A stretch of DNA of 64,000 nt from Rhodococcus globerulus NBRC 14531 (GTDB taxonomy: Bacteria; Actinomycetota; Actinomycetes; Mycobacteriales; Mycobacteriaceae). The translations under genes were made by a program, and so were the position numbers. The notes beneath the pieces were generated by a model. It was not told the DNA's origin. It made no database searches and saw nothing but the letters and a program-made list of their open reading frames with translations. Shown in pieces: positions 21,306 through 30,600 of the stretch; within the stretch, counting starts at the first letter, position 1, and every line of letters starts with the position of its first letter. Where the stretch lies: positions 1-64,000 of the forward strand of contig NZ_BCWX01000002.1 of assembly GCF_001894805.1 (NCBI RefSeq), written 5' to 3'.

Positions 21306-22369
21306 TCACCACGGCGCCCGGCCCCACGGATTCGTTGACCGACATCGCCGGTTTGACTGTCGGTCATCATCATCGGCTCGACGATGACGCTGCTCTGGGG
21401 GCGGGGGCCGCGACGGGATGCACCGTTGTGCTGGCCCCGGCGGGAGTGGTTGCGGGAGTTGATGTTCGGGGCGGCGGGCCGGGTACTCGCGAAACCGATC
21501 TCCTTGACCCGAGCCATTCGGTTCAGCAGGTCAATGCCGTGCTCCTGACCGGTGGAAGTGCGTACGGCCTCGCTGCCGCCGACGGTGTCATGCGCTGGCT
21601 CGAGGAACACGGCCACGGAATCGCGATGGGCCTGCCTGGCCAGGTGGTGCCGATCGTGCCGGGCGCCGTCATCTTCGATCTTCCGGTCGGGGACTGGAAG
21701 ATTCGACCTGACGCCGATTTCGGATATCTGGCAGCAGAATCCGCGTCGCGTGAATGTGCGACCGGGACAGTGGGCGCCGGTGTCGGTGCCCGTGCCGGTG
21801 GGATCAAAGGCGGCGTCGGAACTGCCAGCGTCGTGATCACAGACGGACCGGCCAAGGGGACAACTGTGTCGGCCTTGATCGTGGCAAACCCGGTCGGCTC
21901 GGTCTTCGATCCGCGTACCGGTCTGCCGTGGGGCGTCGGGTCCGAGGGGGAGGCGTCCTTCGGGATCGGCATGCCGATTCCGTGCGAGCTCGACGCAGCC
22001 AACGCAATCGGGGCCAAAGGGACAGTGCTCAACACCACCATCGGCGTCGTCGCTACCGACGCGGCCCTGACCAAAGCCGGGTGCCGACGCGTTGCAGTTG
22101 CCGGTCACGACGGTTTGGCCCGGGCAATCCGTCCGGCCCATTCGCCGTTGGACGGCGACACGATCTTTGCGCTCGCTACCGGAACGCACACGCCGGAGTC
22201 GGCGATCGACGTACCGGCGGCGTTCCCGGCGGATCTGCCGATCCTCGACGCTGTCTGTGCGGCCGCCGCCCAGGTCGTGGAACGCGCGATCGTCAGAGCG
22301 ATTCTCGACGCGACATCGGTGGCGGGGATCCCGAGTTACCGAGACCTGTTCCCGTCGGCTTTCGTCTAG
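21302..22369 (+). CDS. P1 family (DmpA-like) peptidase/aminopeptidase
   Basis: Self-cleaving N-terminal nucleophile hydrolase of MEROPS family S58/P1, 355 aa. Features include DIAGLTVGHHH near the start, LLTGGSAYGLAAADGVMRWLEE, and the expected autoprocessing region GTVLNTTIGVVATDA (about 250), where a Thr after Asn would become the new N-terminal nucleophile. The GTG at 21302 overlaps the DUF2017 stop by 4 bases (GTGA). By position it is Rv1333. Substrate is unknown; relatives release N-terminal or beta-amino residues. Confidence 0.9.
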   Translation: MITTAPGPTDSLTDIAGLTVGHHHRLDDDAALGAGAATGCTVVLAPAGVVAGVDVRGGGPGTRETDLLDPSHSVQQVNAVLLTGGSAYGLAAADGVMRWLEEHGHGIAMGLPGQVVPIVPGAVIFDLPVGDWKIRPDADFGYLAAESASRECATGTVGAGVGARAGGIKGGVGTASVVITDGPAKGTTVSALIVANPVGSVFDPRTGLPWGVGSEGEASFGIGMPIPCELDAANAIGAKGTVLNTTIGVVATDAALTKAGCRRVAVAGHDGLARAIRPAHSPLDGDTIFALATGTHTPESAIDVPAAFPADLPILDAVCAAAAQVVERAIVRAILDATSVAGIPSYRDLFPSAFV

Positions 22370-22424
22370 CCCGGCGAGCGCCGGTAACCTCGAAGTAGAC
22401 ACATCTACTGTGAGGACGCACGCG

Positions 22425-23084
22425 ATGACGATGGATTTCAACAGTCCTGATTTCGGTTCACGGGCACCGGTTCCCGCGCCGAAACCGCCGTCGGTGTGGA
22501 AGCAGTCCGCGGTGCTGGTCGGCGGATTTGTACTAGCGCTGTACGTCATCGAGATCATCGACGTCATTTCCGGTCAGAACGTCCAGAACGCCGGAGTCTC
22601 ACCGCGAACGCTCGACGGTTTGTGGGGCATCCTGTTTGCGCCCGTGTTGCACGACGACTGGGCACACTTGATCGCGAACACCATCCCCGTACTGATACTC
22701 GGCTATCTCGTTCTGGTGTCTGGCATATCGAGAGGGTTGGCCGCGACCGGAATCATCTGGGTGATCGGCGGGGTCGGAACGTGGCTCGTTGCCGGAGCGA
22801 ATACCAATCACGTCGGGGCGTCGGTGCTGATCTTCGGGTGGGTGACCTACCTGTTGACGCGTGGATTCTTCACCCGGAGTTTCGGCCAGATTCTGATCGG
22901 CGTTGTTGTCTTCGTGATTTACGGCGGAGTCCTGTGGGGCGTGGTGCCCAGCACGCCGGGTGTCTCGTGGCAGGGGCATTTGTTCGGTGCGGTCGGCGGC
23001 GTCGTAGCGGCGTGGGCACTCTCCTCCGGCGATCGAGCGAACCGCGCCGGCGCTACAACACCTGCCCGACCAGCAACTTTCTGA
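22425..23084 (+). CDS. Rhomboid family intramembrane serine protease
   Basis: The 219-aa protein has a proline-rich cytosolic N-terminus (about 1-25) and about six membrane segments. Rhomboid signatures are HDDWAHLIANTIPVLILG, the catalytic Ser region HVGASVLIFGW (G-x-S) and the His partner in WQGHLFGAVGG. It should cleave membrane-protein segments within the bilayer. The ATG at 22425 is preferred over ATG 22431 by proximity to the upstream GAGGA. By position it corresponds to Rv1337. The genes mec, cysO and cysM, which as I recall lie between in M. tuberculosis, are absent here. Confidence 0.92.
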   Translation: MTMDFNSPDFGSRAPVPAPKPPSVWKQSAVLVGGFVLALYVIEIIDVISGQNVQNAGVSPRTLDGLWGILFAPVLHDDWAHLIANTIPVLILGYLVLVSGISRGLAATGIIWVIGGVGTWLVAGANTNHVGASVLIFGWVTYLLTRGFFTRSFGQILIGVVVFVIYGGVLWGVVPSTPGVSWQGHLFGAVGGVVAAWALSSGDRANRAGATTPARPATF

Positions 23085-23094
23085 TCGGACGTGG

Positions 23095-23118
23095 GTCACA
23101 CCCCACCGGCGGTGTGAC
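23095..23118. terminator. Hairpin after the rhomboid gene
   Basis: GTCACACC (23095-23102) and GGTGTGAC (23111-23118) form an 8-bp stem with an 8-base loop, 10 bp past the rhomboid stop. TTTTTTG occurs about 25 bases later. A weak intrinsic terminator is plausible. Confidence 0.4.
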
Positions 23119-23180
23119 TTCGACTCGCCAAAACGACCGGGAGCTTTTTTGTTGACGGGTCGACGTGGCAGCATGACCTT

Positions 23181-23939
23181 ATGCGCATGACCGTCCTGGG
23201 GTGTTCCGGCAGCGTCTCGGGGCCGGATTCACCGGCTTCGGGTTACCTGCTCACAGCGCCGGGTACCCCGCCGCTCGTCATAGATTTCGGTCCCGGAGTG
23301 CTCGGGGCTCTGCAGCGGTACGCGGACCCAGGGGACGCGACGATTCTGCTCTCACATCTGCACGCCGATCACTGCCTCGACATGCCGAGCCTGCTCGTGT
23401 GGCGTCGCTATCATCCGAACCGCCCCGAGGGGCGAGCGGTGGTGTACGGCCCGACAGATACAGCGTGCAGGATCGGAACGTCGTCCGCCGAGTGCGCGGG
23501 GGAGATGGACGATATTTCCGACACCATCGATCTGAAGTTGTGGGCCGAGAACGAACCCGTCACCTTCGGTGAACTGACCGTCGTGGCAAGCCGCATGAAT
23601 CATCCGCCCGAGGCGTACGGATTCCGGATCACGGACGCCGACGGACGGATTCTCGTGTACACCGGCGATACCGGAATGTGTGACAACGTCGTCGAGCTTG
23701 CTCGTGGAGCCGACATCCTCCTTTCCGAGGCGTCGTGGACGGACAGTCCTGATCGGCCGGAAGGTATTCACCTGTCCGGCAAGGAAGCCGGCCGGATCGC
23801 GACGTTGGCCGGAGTGAAGGAACTACTCCTCACCCACATCCCGCCGTGGACGTCCAGGGAGGACGTCATCGCCGAAGCGAAATCCGAGTTCGCAGGGCCG
23901 GTTCACGCTGTGTCCGCGGGAAGCGTCTACGACATCTGA
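23181..23939 (+). CDS. Metallo-beta-lactamase-fold hydrolase, Rv1339-like cAMP phosphodiesterase
   Basis: The 252-aa protein shows the di-metal MBL motif [12 protein letters not shown], the later His in [11 protein letters not shown], Asp in VYTGDTG and the final His in LLLTHIPPW. By sequence type and position (before rph-rdgB) it corresponds to M. tuberculosis Rv1339, which has been reported as an atypical class II cAMP phosphodiesterase. It could thus oppose the membrane cyclase at 880-2466. ATG at 23181. murI, which I recall lying just upstream in M. tuberculosis, is not here. Confidence 0.85.
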   Translation: MRMTVLGCSGSVSGPDSPASGYLLTAPGTPPLVIDFGPGVLGALQRYADPGDATILLSHLHADHCLDMPSLLVWRRYHPNRPEGRAVVYGPTDTACRIGTSSAECAGEMDDISDTIDLKLWAENEPVTFGELTVVASRMNHPPEAYGFRITDADGRILVYTGDTGMCDNVVELARGADILLSEASWTDSPDRPEGIHLSGKEAGRIATLAGVKELLLTHIPPWTSREDVIAEAKSEFAGPVHAVSAGSVYDI

Positions 23940-23974
23940 CGTGTTGCCTGGGGTGGGACGCTAGGCTCACGAAG

Positions 23975-24760
23975 GTGACTACACGAGAAGACGGCAGGGC
24001 GGACGACGAACTTCGCCCGATCAAGATCACCCGCGGGTTCACCAGCCATCCGGCCGGCTCGGTTCTGGTCGAGTTCGGAAACACCCGAGTGATGTGCACG
24101 GCCAGCGTCGAAGAGGGTGTTCCACGGTGGCGCAAGGGTTCCGGGCTCGGTTGGCTCACCGCCGAATATGCGATGCTGCCCGCAGCTACGCATACCCGCA
24201 GTGGACGTGAATCCGTCAAGGGCAAGGTCGGTGGCCGCACCCAGGAGATCAGCCGGCTCATCGGTCGATCCCTTCGGGCCTGCATCGACCTCGCGGCCAT
24301 CGGCGAAAACACCATTGCTCTGGACTGCGATGTCCTGCAGGCAGATGGTGGCACCCGTACCGCCGCCGTGACGGGGGCGTACGTAGCTCTCGTCGACGCG
24401 GTGACGTATCTTCGCGCTGCCAATCTGCTGAGCGACCCTCAGCCCATCTCGTGCGGCATCGCGGCCGTCAGCGTCGGCGTCGTCGACGGACGAGTGCGCC
24501 TCGATCTGCCGTACGAAGAGGATTCGCGTGCCGAGGTCGACATGAACGTCGTCGCCACCGATACCGGCACCTTGGTGGAAATCCAGGGCACCGGCGAAGG
24601 TGCCACGTTCCCGCGCTCGACCCTGGACAAGCTTCTCGACTCCGCGCTGGCGGGCTGTGAGCAGCTGTTCGAGATCCAGCGTCAGGCATTGGCGGAGCCG
24701 TATCCGGGTGTGTTGCCCGAACCCAAGAACCCGGAACCCAAGAAGAAGTTCGGTGCCTGA
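23975..24760 (+). CDS. rph: Ribonuclease PH
   Basis: Phosphorolytic 3'-5' exoribonuclease that trims tRNA 3' ends. The 261-aa protein shows [35 protein letters not shown] (Arg/Gly-rich active region), [16 protein letters not shown] and the acidic catalytic block [19 protein letters not shown]. The GTG at 23975 gives the correct length; the frame is open farther left into the MBL gene. It sits 3 bp before rdgB. Confidence 0.96.
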   Translation: MTTREDGRADDELRPIKITRGFTSHPAGSVLVEFGNTRVMCTASVEEGVPRWRKGSGLGWLTAEYAMLPAATHTRSGRESVKGKVGGRTQEISRLIGRSLRACIDLAAIGENTIALDCDVLQADGGTRTAAVTGAYVALVDAVTYLRAANLLSDPQPISCGIAAVSVGVVDGRVRLDLPYEEDSRAEVDMNVVATDTGTLVEIQGTGEGATFPRSTLDKLLDSALAGCEQLFEIQRQALAEPYPGVLPEPKNPEPKKKFGA

Positions 24761-24763
24761 GCT

Positions 24764-25372
24764 GTGAGCGTACGAGTACTGGTAGCAAGTAGAAATGCCA
24801 AGAAGCTGAAGGAACTCCATCGCGTTCTCGACGCGGCCGGTGTGAGCGGAATCGAACTGGTCGGGCTCGATGAGGTGCCGCCGTTTCCGGAAGCGCCCGA
24901 GACCGGTGCGACCTTCGAAGAAAATGCGCTCGCGAAGGCTCGTGACGGAGCCGCTGCCACCGGAATGCCGTGTATCGCAGACGATTCCGGTGTCGAGATT
25001 GATGCGCTGAACGGGATGCCCGGCGTGTTGTCTGCCCGCTGGTCCGGTACCCACGGAAACGACGGCGCCAACACTGCGCTGGTGCTCGCTCAGTTGGGTG
25101 ACGTGCCCGACGAACGGCGCGGCGCGGCCTTTGTCTCGGCCTGCGCGCTGGTGATCCCCGGCGGCGACGAGACCGTGGTCCGCGGTGAATGGCGCGGCGT
25201 CATCGGTCGGGAACCGGCAGGCGACGGCGGATTCGGTTACGACCCGATCTTCCGCCCAGACGGTGACACCCGCTCGGCGGCGGAACTGACTCCGGCCGAG
25301 AAGGACGCGGCCTCGCATCGCGGGAGAGCGCTGGTGCAGCTGGTGCCCGCACTGGCGGCACTGGCCGACTGA
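24764..25372 (+). CDS. rdgB: dITP/XTP pyrophosphatase (RdgB/HAM1)
   Basis: Removes deaminated purine nucleoside triphosphates from the pool. The 202-aa protein shows VLVASRNAKKLKEL, ETGATFEENALAKA, CIADDSGVEIDALNG, GVLSARWSG and GFGYDPIFRPDG, and ends with the SHRGRAL segment typical of the family. GTG start at 24764, 3 bp after rph, implying translational coupling. By position it equals Rv1341. A strong terminator follows. Confidence 0.96.
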   Translation: MSVRVLVASRNAKKLKELHRVLDAAGVSGIELVGLDEVPPFPEAPETGATFEENALAKARDGAAATGMPCIADDSGVEIDALNGMPGVLSARWSGTHGNDGANTALVLAQLGDVPDERRGAAFVSACALVIPGGDETVVRGEWRGVIGREPAGDGGFGYDPIFRPDGDTRSAAELTPAEKDAASHRGRALVQLVPALAALAD

Positions 25373-25386
25373 TCGCACACACGAGA

Positions 25387-25421
25387 AAAGGCCCTGAACG
25401 TGAATGACGTTCAGGGCCTTT
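25387..25421. terminator. Bidirectional intrinsic terminator
   Basis: AAAGGCCCTGAACG (25387-25400) and CGTTCAGGGCCTTT (25408-25421) form a perfect 14-bp stem with a 7-base loop. The A/T ends give U-rich tails on both strands. It serves the convergent rdgB and DUF3817 genes. Confidence 0.9.
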
Positions 25422-25434
25422 GCTTTACGGAGAA

Positions 25435-25830
25435 TCAGAGGTTGTAGTCGCTCTTGACCTGGATGGTCCGCTTGTGTTCGAACACAAACGACAGGAACGG
25501 AATGGTGCCGGCCAGTGCCGTGGCAACCGTCGTGCCTGCCTTCCAGCGGGCCTTGATAGCCAGGTCGACTGTGAACACCAGGTACAGCATGTAGAACAGC
25601 CCGTGAATCTGGCCGATGTAGAACAGCCACGACGGAGCATCCGCGGAGTTTTCCAGGATGAGGTACTTGTAGACCATCTCACCGGTCAGGAACAGCAGCC
25701 ACAGGCCGGTGATCCACGCCAGAACGCGGTAGCGAACAAGCGCAGAAGCAACCTTCTTCTGCTTCTCGGCCTGCGCCTTGGTGGCCTTGTCTGAGGGGGT
25801 AGCGGTGCTCGCTTCCGGGCCGGTACTCAC
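25435..25830 (-). CDS. DUF3817 membrane protein (Rv1342c-like)
   Basis: The 131-aa protein has a charged cytosolic N-terminus (about 1-30, Lys/Ala/Gln) and three membrane segments, including WITGLWLLFLTGEMVYKYL and IGQIHGLFYMLYLVF. Family DUF3817, function unknown. The GTG at 25830 overlaps the upstream gene's TGA (GTGA), so the pair is co-translated. By position it corresponds to Rv1342c. A paralogue of the gene at 6457. Confidence 0.85.
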   Translation of the reverse strand: MSTGPEASTATPSDKATKAQAEKQKKVASALVRYRVLAWITGLWLLFLTGEMVYKYLILENSADAPSWLFYIGQIHGLFYMLYLVFTVDLAIKARWKAGTTVATALAGTIPFLSFVFEHKRTIQVKSDYNL

Positions 25831-26234
25831 GTAGTGCTCCTATCGGGCTCGCGAGCGGCGAGCTGCGCAAGGTAGTCGTTGTATTCGAGCATTTGGCGTG
25901 CTTCGGGGTCATCGGCATCGAGTTCCGCGTCGCCGAACTGTGCCCGGGGGCGTTGCGGCAGCAGATCGGCCGGAATCTCACGCGGCTCCGCTGCGGCTTC
26001 CTCGGCTTCGACCTCGTCCGGATCGGCATCCTCGAGCTGAACGAACTTGCGATATGCGTACACCACAAACGCGGCGAACAGTGGCCACTGCAACGCATAG
26101 CCGAGGTTCTGCCCGCTGCCGCCCACAGCTTCGAAGCGCTCCCACTGCCACCAGCCGAGCGACAAGCAGACCGCTGCTGACACAAGAACCAGCAGGATCA
26201 GCGCAGGTCGGCTTTTTGTAGGCTTCTTCGACAC
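25827..26234 (-). CDS. Small membrane-anchored protein (Rv1343c/LprD-like)
   Basis: The 135-aa protein has one N-terminal hydrophobic segment (ALILLVLVSAAVCLSLGWWQW, about residues 11-31, holding one Cys). A second follows (LQWPLFAAFVVYAYRKFV), then an acidic cytosolic tail rich in Glu, Asp and Ala. By position it matches Rv1343c (lprD), but the Cys context AAVC is a poor lipobox, so I do not call it a lipoprotein. GTG at 26234. It overlaps the downstream DUF3817 gene by 4 bases. Confidence 0.7.
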   Translation of the reverse strand: MSKKPTKSRPALILLVLVSAAVCLSLGWWQWERFEAVGGSGQNLGYALQWPLFAAFVVYAYRKFVQLEDADPDEVEAEEAAAEPREIPADLLPQRPRAQFGDAELDADDPEARQMLEYNDYLAQLAAREPDRSTT

Positions 26235-26338
26235 ACTACGACGGTACCGCAGAGCTATAGTGCCGCGCCCTGCGATCTCCGACACGGTGTCGTAGATGCC
26301 GTGCCACGGCGTGTCGTAGATGCCAAAAAGCGCCAAAA

Positions 26339-26375
26339 GCAGAGCCCCACCGAAACGATCTCGATGGGGCTCTGC
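26339..26375 (-). terminator. Intrinsic terminator of tRNA-Leu
   Basis: On the minus strand, GCAGAGCCCCA (26365-26375 region) pairs with TGGGGCTCTGC (26339-26349), an 11-bp stem followed by TTTTGGCGCTTTTT. It lies 5 bp past the tRNA-Leu 3' end. Confidence 0.85.
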
Positions 26376-26379
26376 GTTG

Positions 26380-26461
<82 letters not shown>

Positions 26462-26510
26462 GCGGAATTCACAGGATACGCGATTGCCGCCCCCGCTATC
26501 GACACCGCCC

Positions 26511-27200
26511 TCACATGGCTGGAACCGGCACCGATTTCGCCGGTCGTCGGGGTTGCTCGGCAGTGCGTTGGTACCGCCACGCTGCGTGCGTGAGAGTTGT
26601 TGCGGGGACATCCAATTCTGCAGCCACTGCAGCGAGCAGTGATGTTGCCTCCACGCCGCCCAGCGGTTCGGCGCTACCGGCTGCCTCGGTGGCAAAACGA
26701 GTCAGTAGTTCCACCGAATCGGGTGTGAGTGTGCCGGACAGGAACAGCAGCATGTCGAATGTGCGCGCTCCGAACCCTGGAACCGACATGATTGCCGCTC
26801 GATGCGCGTCGGTGTTGCCGATATCTGCACTTCCGGTGCATCCGACGGCAACCAGTGATGCGGCGCCCAGTGCGGCAGCCTCCGCTTTGGTGGAGTAGTT
26901 GCCCGGCACCCGCTGACGGTTATCGAGAATGACGGCCAGTTCGTCGCCGCGCTCCGCAAAGGCTGCCAGAGCGGAGAGGTTGTCCAGTGGTGCGTCTGAC
27001 TGGCGGTGGTGACGCCACCGCGTGATGACGGCCCGCACGCCCGTCGTGGGTGTTCCGTACGCGGCGCGGGCCGAGAAGGCCGCGTCGAGGATGGCTGCTT
27101 CGGCCTCGTGTGCCCACCCATCGGTCCAGTGCGGCCACGCGGACTGTGGCAGCTCGCGTGCGATGAAGTCGATGACGATTTTTGTGGTGTCGGTACCCAT
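26511..27200 (-). CDS. HhH-GPD-like protein of unknown function
   Basis: A 229-aa soluble, mostly helical protein. The N-terminal half (AILDAAFSARAAYGTPTTGVRAVITRW) and the helix-hairpin-helix segment RAAIMSVPGFGARTFDMLLFL followed by TPDSVELLTRF resemble the HhH-GPD DNA-glycosylase fold. A candidate Asp lies in PDS, but no catalytic Lys or Fe-S cysteines are visible. Related actinobacterial proteins are often labelled heme peroxidase without visible support. The ATG at 27200 is preceded by GGGGGGAGAAATC, a strong ribosome site. It stands alone between tRNA-Leu and the fas control region. Confidence 0.65.
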   Translation of the reverse strand: MGTDTTKIVIDFIARELPQSAWPHWTDGWAHEAEAAILDAAFSARAAYGTPTTGVRAVITRWRHHRQSDAPLDNLSALAAFAERGDELAVILDNRQRVPGNYSTKAEAAALGAASLVAVGCTGSADIGNTDAHRAAIMSVPGFGARTFDMLLFLSGTLTPDSVELLTRFATEAAGSAEPLGGVEATSLLAAVAAELDVPATTLTHAAWRYQRTAEQPRRPAKSVPVPAM

Positions 27201-27329
27201 GATTTCTCCCCCCGAGAAAGTTGTCCGATCGGACGCGCTGAACCTAGCGCGGGAGTCCGACAGGTTCTGGGGTGAAAGGCACGCGATGGGCCAACCGTCA
27301 AGAGGGTAACGATTTGGTAACGATAAATA

Positions 27330-27343
27330 TGAGGAGTTCCTCA
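27330..27343. promoter_or_regulatory. Palindrome copy 1, candidate fas operator
   Basis: TGAGGAGTTCCTCA: 6-bp arms around a 2-base centre, 289 bp upstream of the fas start. It matches the copy at 27471 except at the central bases. Confidence 0.55.
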
Positions 27344-27470
27344 GGTTTGTGGAAATCCGAGTAACAGTCCCTGGCAGCGCGTTTGCGACCTACTCGCGAG
27401 TCACTTTCTCGACATCCCGTGAGGAAGATCACCGCGTGGAAAGTCCCGTATTTCGGGCCGTCAGCAAACG

Positions 27471-27484
27471 TGAGGAAATCCTCA
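27471..27484. promoter_or_regulatory. Palindrome copy 2, candidate fas operator
   Basis: TGAGGAAATCCTCA: same arms as the copy at 27330, 141 bp downstream of it and 148 bp upstream of the fas start. A lone half-site TGAGGA lies between them at 27420-27425. Confidence 0.55.
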
Positions 27485-27618
27485 TGATCCTGTGTCAGCC
27501 TTAACGTGCACGGCAGGCGCAGACATGCCGATTCTTTCGGTCGATTTGCAAGATGTGCGCCCCGGGCAGACCCACAATTCCCACCTCGCCGCAGAGGTGA
27601 CCAGGAGAGGACGTACGC

Positions 27619-30600
27619 GTGACGATCGATGACACGACACCTACAGGAAACGGACGCGACTCGAAGGATGGACGCCGCGTCGGCGTCGACGGGGGAGCCT
27701 CCCGCACGAACAGTAAAGGTGCCCTCGTCGATTCACTGAACAACGGATTGCCGTACGCCCTTGCCTTCGGTGGACAGGGCGCCCCGTGGCTCAGCACGCT
27801 CGAAGAACTCAGCCGCGACAACGGCCTCGAGCCGATTCTCACCGACTTGGTCAACGACGCAGCAGCGCGCCTCGCTCCGCTCGCGCAGGATCTTGTGGTG
27901 GTGCGCCCGATCGGATTCGATCCGGTCGCGTGGATTCTCGAAGCCGAGATCGTTGACGAAGAAGAAGGTGAGAAGCCGGCAGGTCCCTCTGCTGCAGCAC
28001 TCACCGCAGCACCCGTTTCGCTCCCCGGCGTCTTCCTCACGCAACTTGCGGCGTTGCGTGCGCTGACTGCGCAGGGTCTCGATATTGCAGCGCATCCGCC
28101 CGTGTCCGTCATCGGACATTCGCAGGGCGTGCTCGCGACTGCTGCAGTTGCAGCTGGTGGCAACGACGACGGCGAGCTTCTTGCTGTTGCTCAGCTCGTC
28201 GGCGCCGCAGCCAGCCTGGTCGGCCGTCGTCGCGGCATCATCGCGAGCGCGTCGGGCAAGCCGATGGTCGCCGTGTCCAACGTCGATCCCGAGCGCCTCG
28301 CCGCGATTGTCGCCGAACTTGCCGAGACCACGACGGACAATCGCGCAGCAGTCCTCGCTATTCGTAACGGACGCCGCCGTGTTGTCCTCGCCGGACCGCC
28401 CGCTCAGCTGGCCCGCGTGCAGGAACATTGCGAGCAGATCGAGGCGAACGAAGCCCGCGAGCGCGATGGAAAGAAGCGTGGCGGTTCGGTCTTCGCTCCC
28501 ACCTTCGACGCCCTCGACACCGAAATCGGTTTCCACCACCCGGCGCTCGCCGACGCAGTCGACCTGGTCGGCAGCTGGGCTGCGCGCTGCGGCCTCGACG
28601 CAGATCGCGCCAGCGCACTTGCGCAGGCCATTCTGGTCGCCCCGGTCAACTGGGTGCAGGCCGTGAATGGTGCCATCGACGCCGGCGCGCAGTGGATTCT
28701 CGATCTCGGACCCAGCGACCAGCTGACCCGTATGACGTCGTCCTCGCTGCGTGGGCAGGGTGTTGGCATCATCGCCGCGTCCACCCGCGGTGGACATCGC
28801 AACTTGCTCACCCCCGGTGCTGCGCCTGAGGTCTCACGTTCGTGGACCGAATTCGCGCCCAAGCCTGTAGCGCTTCCCGGTGGCCGTATCGGCGTCGAGA
28901 CGGCCTTCACGAAGCTCACGGGTCGCTCACCGATCCTGTTGGCCGGCATGACGCCGACCACCGTCGACGCCAAGATCGTCGCCGCCGCAGCCAATGCCGG
29001 TCACTGGGCCGAGCTTGCCGGTGGTGGACAGGTCACCGAAGAGATCTTCGAAGACCGTGTCGCAGAACTGAAGATGCTCCTCGAGCCGGGCCGTGCGGTC
29101 CAGTTCAACTCGCTGTTCCTCGACCCGTACCTGTGGAAGCTGCAGCTCGGTGGCAAGCGCCTCGTGCAGCGCGCTCGTACTGCCGGTGCACCCATCGACG
29201 GCGTCATCGTCACCGCCGGTATCCCGGAACTCGAAGAGGCCGTTGCGCTTATCGAAGAGCTGTCCGAGATCGGCATCACCAACATCGCATTCAAGCCGGG
29301 CACCGTGGCGCAGATCCGTTCGGTGATCCGCATCGCCAACGAGGTTCCGAACTTCCCCGTCATCGTTCACATCGAAGGTGGCCGCGCCGGCGGACACCAC
29401 TCGTGGGAAGACCTCGACGACCTGCTCCTCGACACGTACGCCGAGCTGCGTACGCGTTCGAACCTGATCATCTGCGTCGGCGGCGGCATCGGAACACCCG
29501 AGCGCGCAGCCGATTACCTGACCGGCCGCTGGTCTGTCGGAGCCGGCTTCCCGGCAATGCCCGTCGACGGCATCCTCGTCGGCACGGCAGCGATGGCGAC
29601 GCTGGAGGCCACCACGTCTCCCGAGGTCAAGCAGCTCCTCGTCGACACACCGGGTACTCCGGACTGGGTAGGCGCCGGCACCGCCGAAGGTGGAATGGCT
29701 TCGGGCCGTAGCCAGCTCGGTGCCGACATCCACGAGATCGACAACGCCGCATCGCGCACCGGACGCCTCCTCGACGAGGTTGCCGGCGACGCCGACGCCG
29801 TTGCCGAGCGCCGCGACGAGATCATCGCAGCACTCGACGTCACCGCCAAGCCGTACTTCGGTGACATCGAGACCATGACGTACGCGCAGTGGCTGCGGCG
29901 CTACCTCGAGCTGACCGTCGGTATCGACGCGGCCAAGGAATTCGACTGCGGCGCAGACCTTCAGGACGCTATCGCCGAGGCAACGACGAGCCCGTGGCTC
30001 GACATCACCTGGCGTGCTCGCTTCGGCGAGATGCTCCAGCGCACCGAGGCTCGTCTGCACCCCGTCGACCGCGGCCCCATCCCGACCCTGTTCGGCGATG
30101 CCGAGACCCTCGAGCGTCCCGAAGCTGCGATTTGCGCACTGCAGGCGTCGTACCCGGACTACATGAGCACGGTTCTGCATCCCGCAGACGTCTCGTTCTT
30201 CATCTCGCTGTGCAAGACGCCGGGCAAGCCGGTCAACTTCGTTCCCGTCGTCGACGGTGACGTGCGCCGCTGGTGGCGCAGTGACTCCCTGTGGCAGGCA
30301 CACGATCCCCGCTACACCGCAGATCAGGTCTGCGTCATCCCCGGCACCGTTGCCGTTGCCGGCATCACGCGTGTCGACGAGCCCGTCGGTGACCTGCTCG
30401 ATCGTTTCGAGAAGGCCACGTACGACGAATTGGTTGCTGCCGGAACCACTCCGGTTGTCCTCGCGAGCCGTCGCCACCAGGATTCCGCTCCCGGTCTGCT
30501 CGACGCGATTCTCTCGGCGCCGGATCTCCAGTGGGCCGGCCGCCTGACCCAGAACCCGGTACGTCGTCTCGGCGACCTCGAAGAGTGGAGTGCCGAGTCC

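Larger units (their letters stand above)
27201..27618. other. 418-bp intergenic region upstream of fas
   Basis: No gene is seen here. It holds the leader of the minus-strand HhH-type gene on the left. A tandem GGTAACGAT repeat lies at 27305-27313 and 27317-27325. Two copies of the palindrome TGAGGA-NN-TCCTCA stand at 27330 and 27471, with a further half-site TGAGGA at 27420. The right end is the fas leader with AGGAGAGG just before the GTG start. It is probably the control region of fatty acid synthesis. Confidence 0.75.

Noticed and set aside
26287..26324. 14-bp direct repeat GTGTCGTAGATGCC (26287 and 26311) upstream of the LprD-like gene
   Set aside because: Too short and close to a tRNA terminator to claim function. 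It may be a local duplication.
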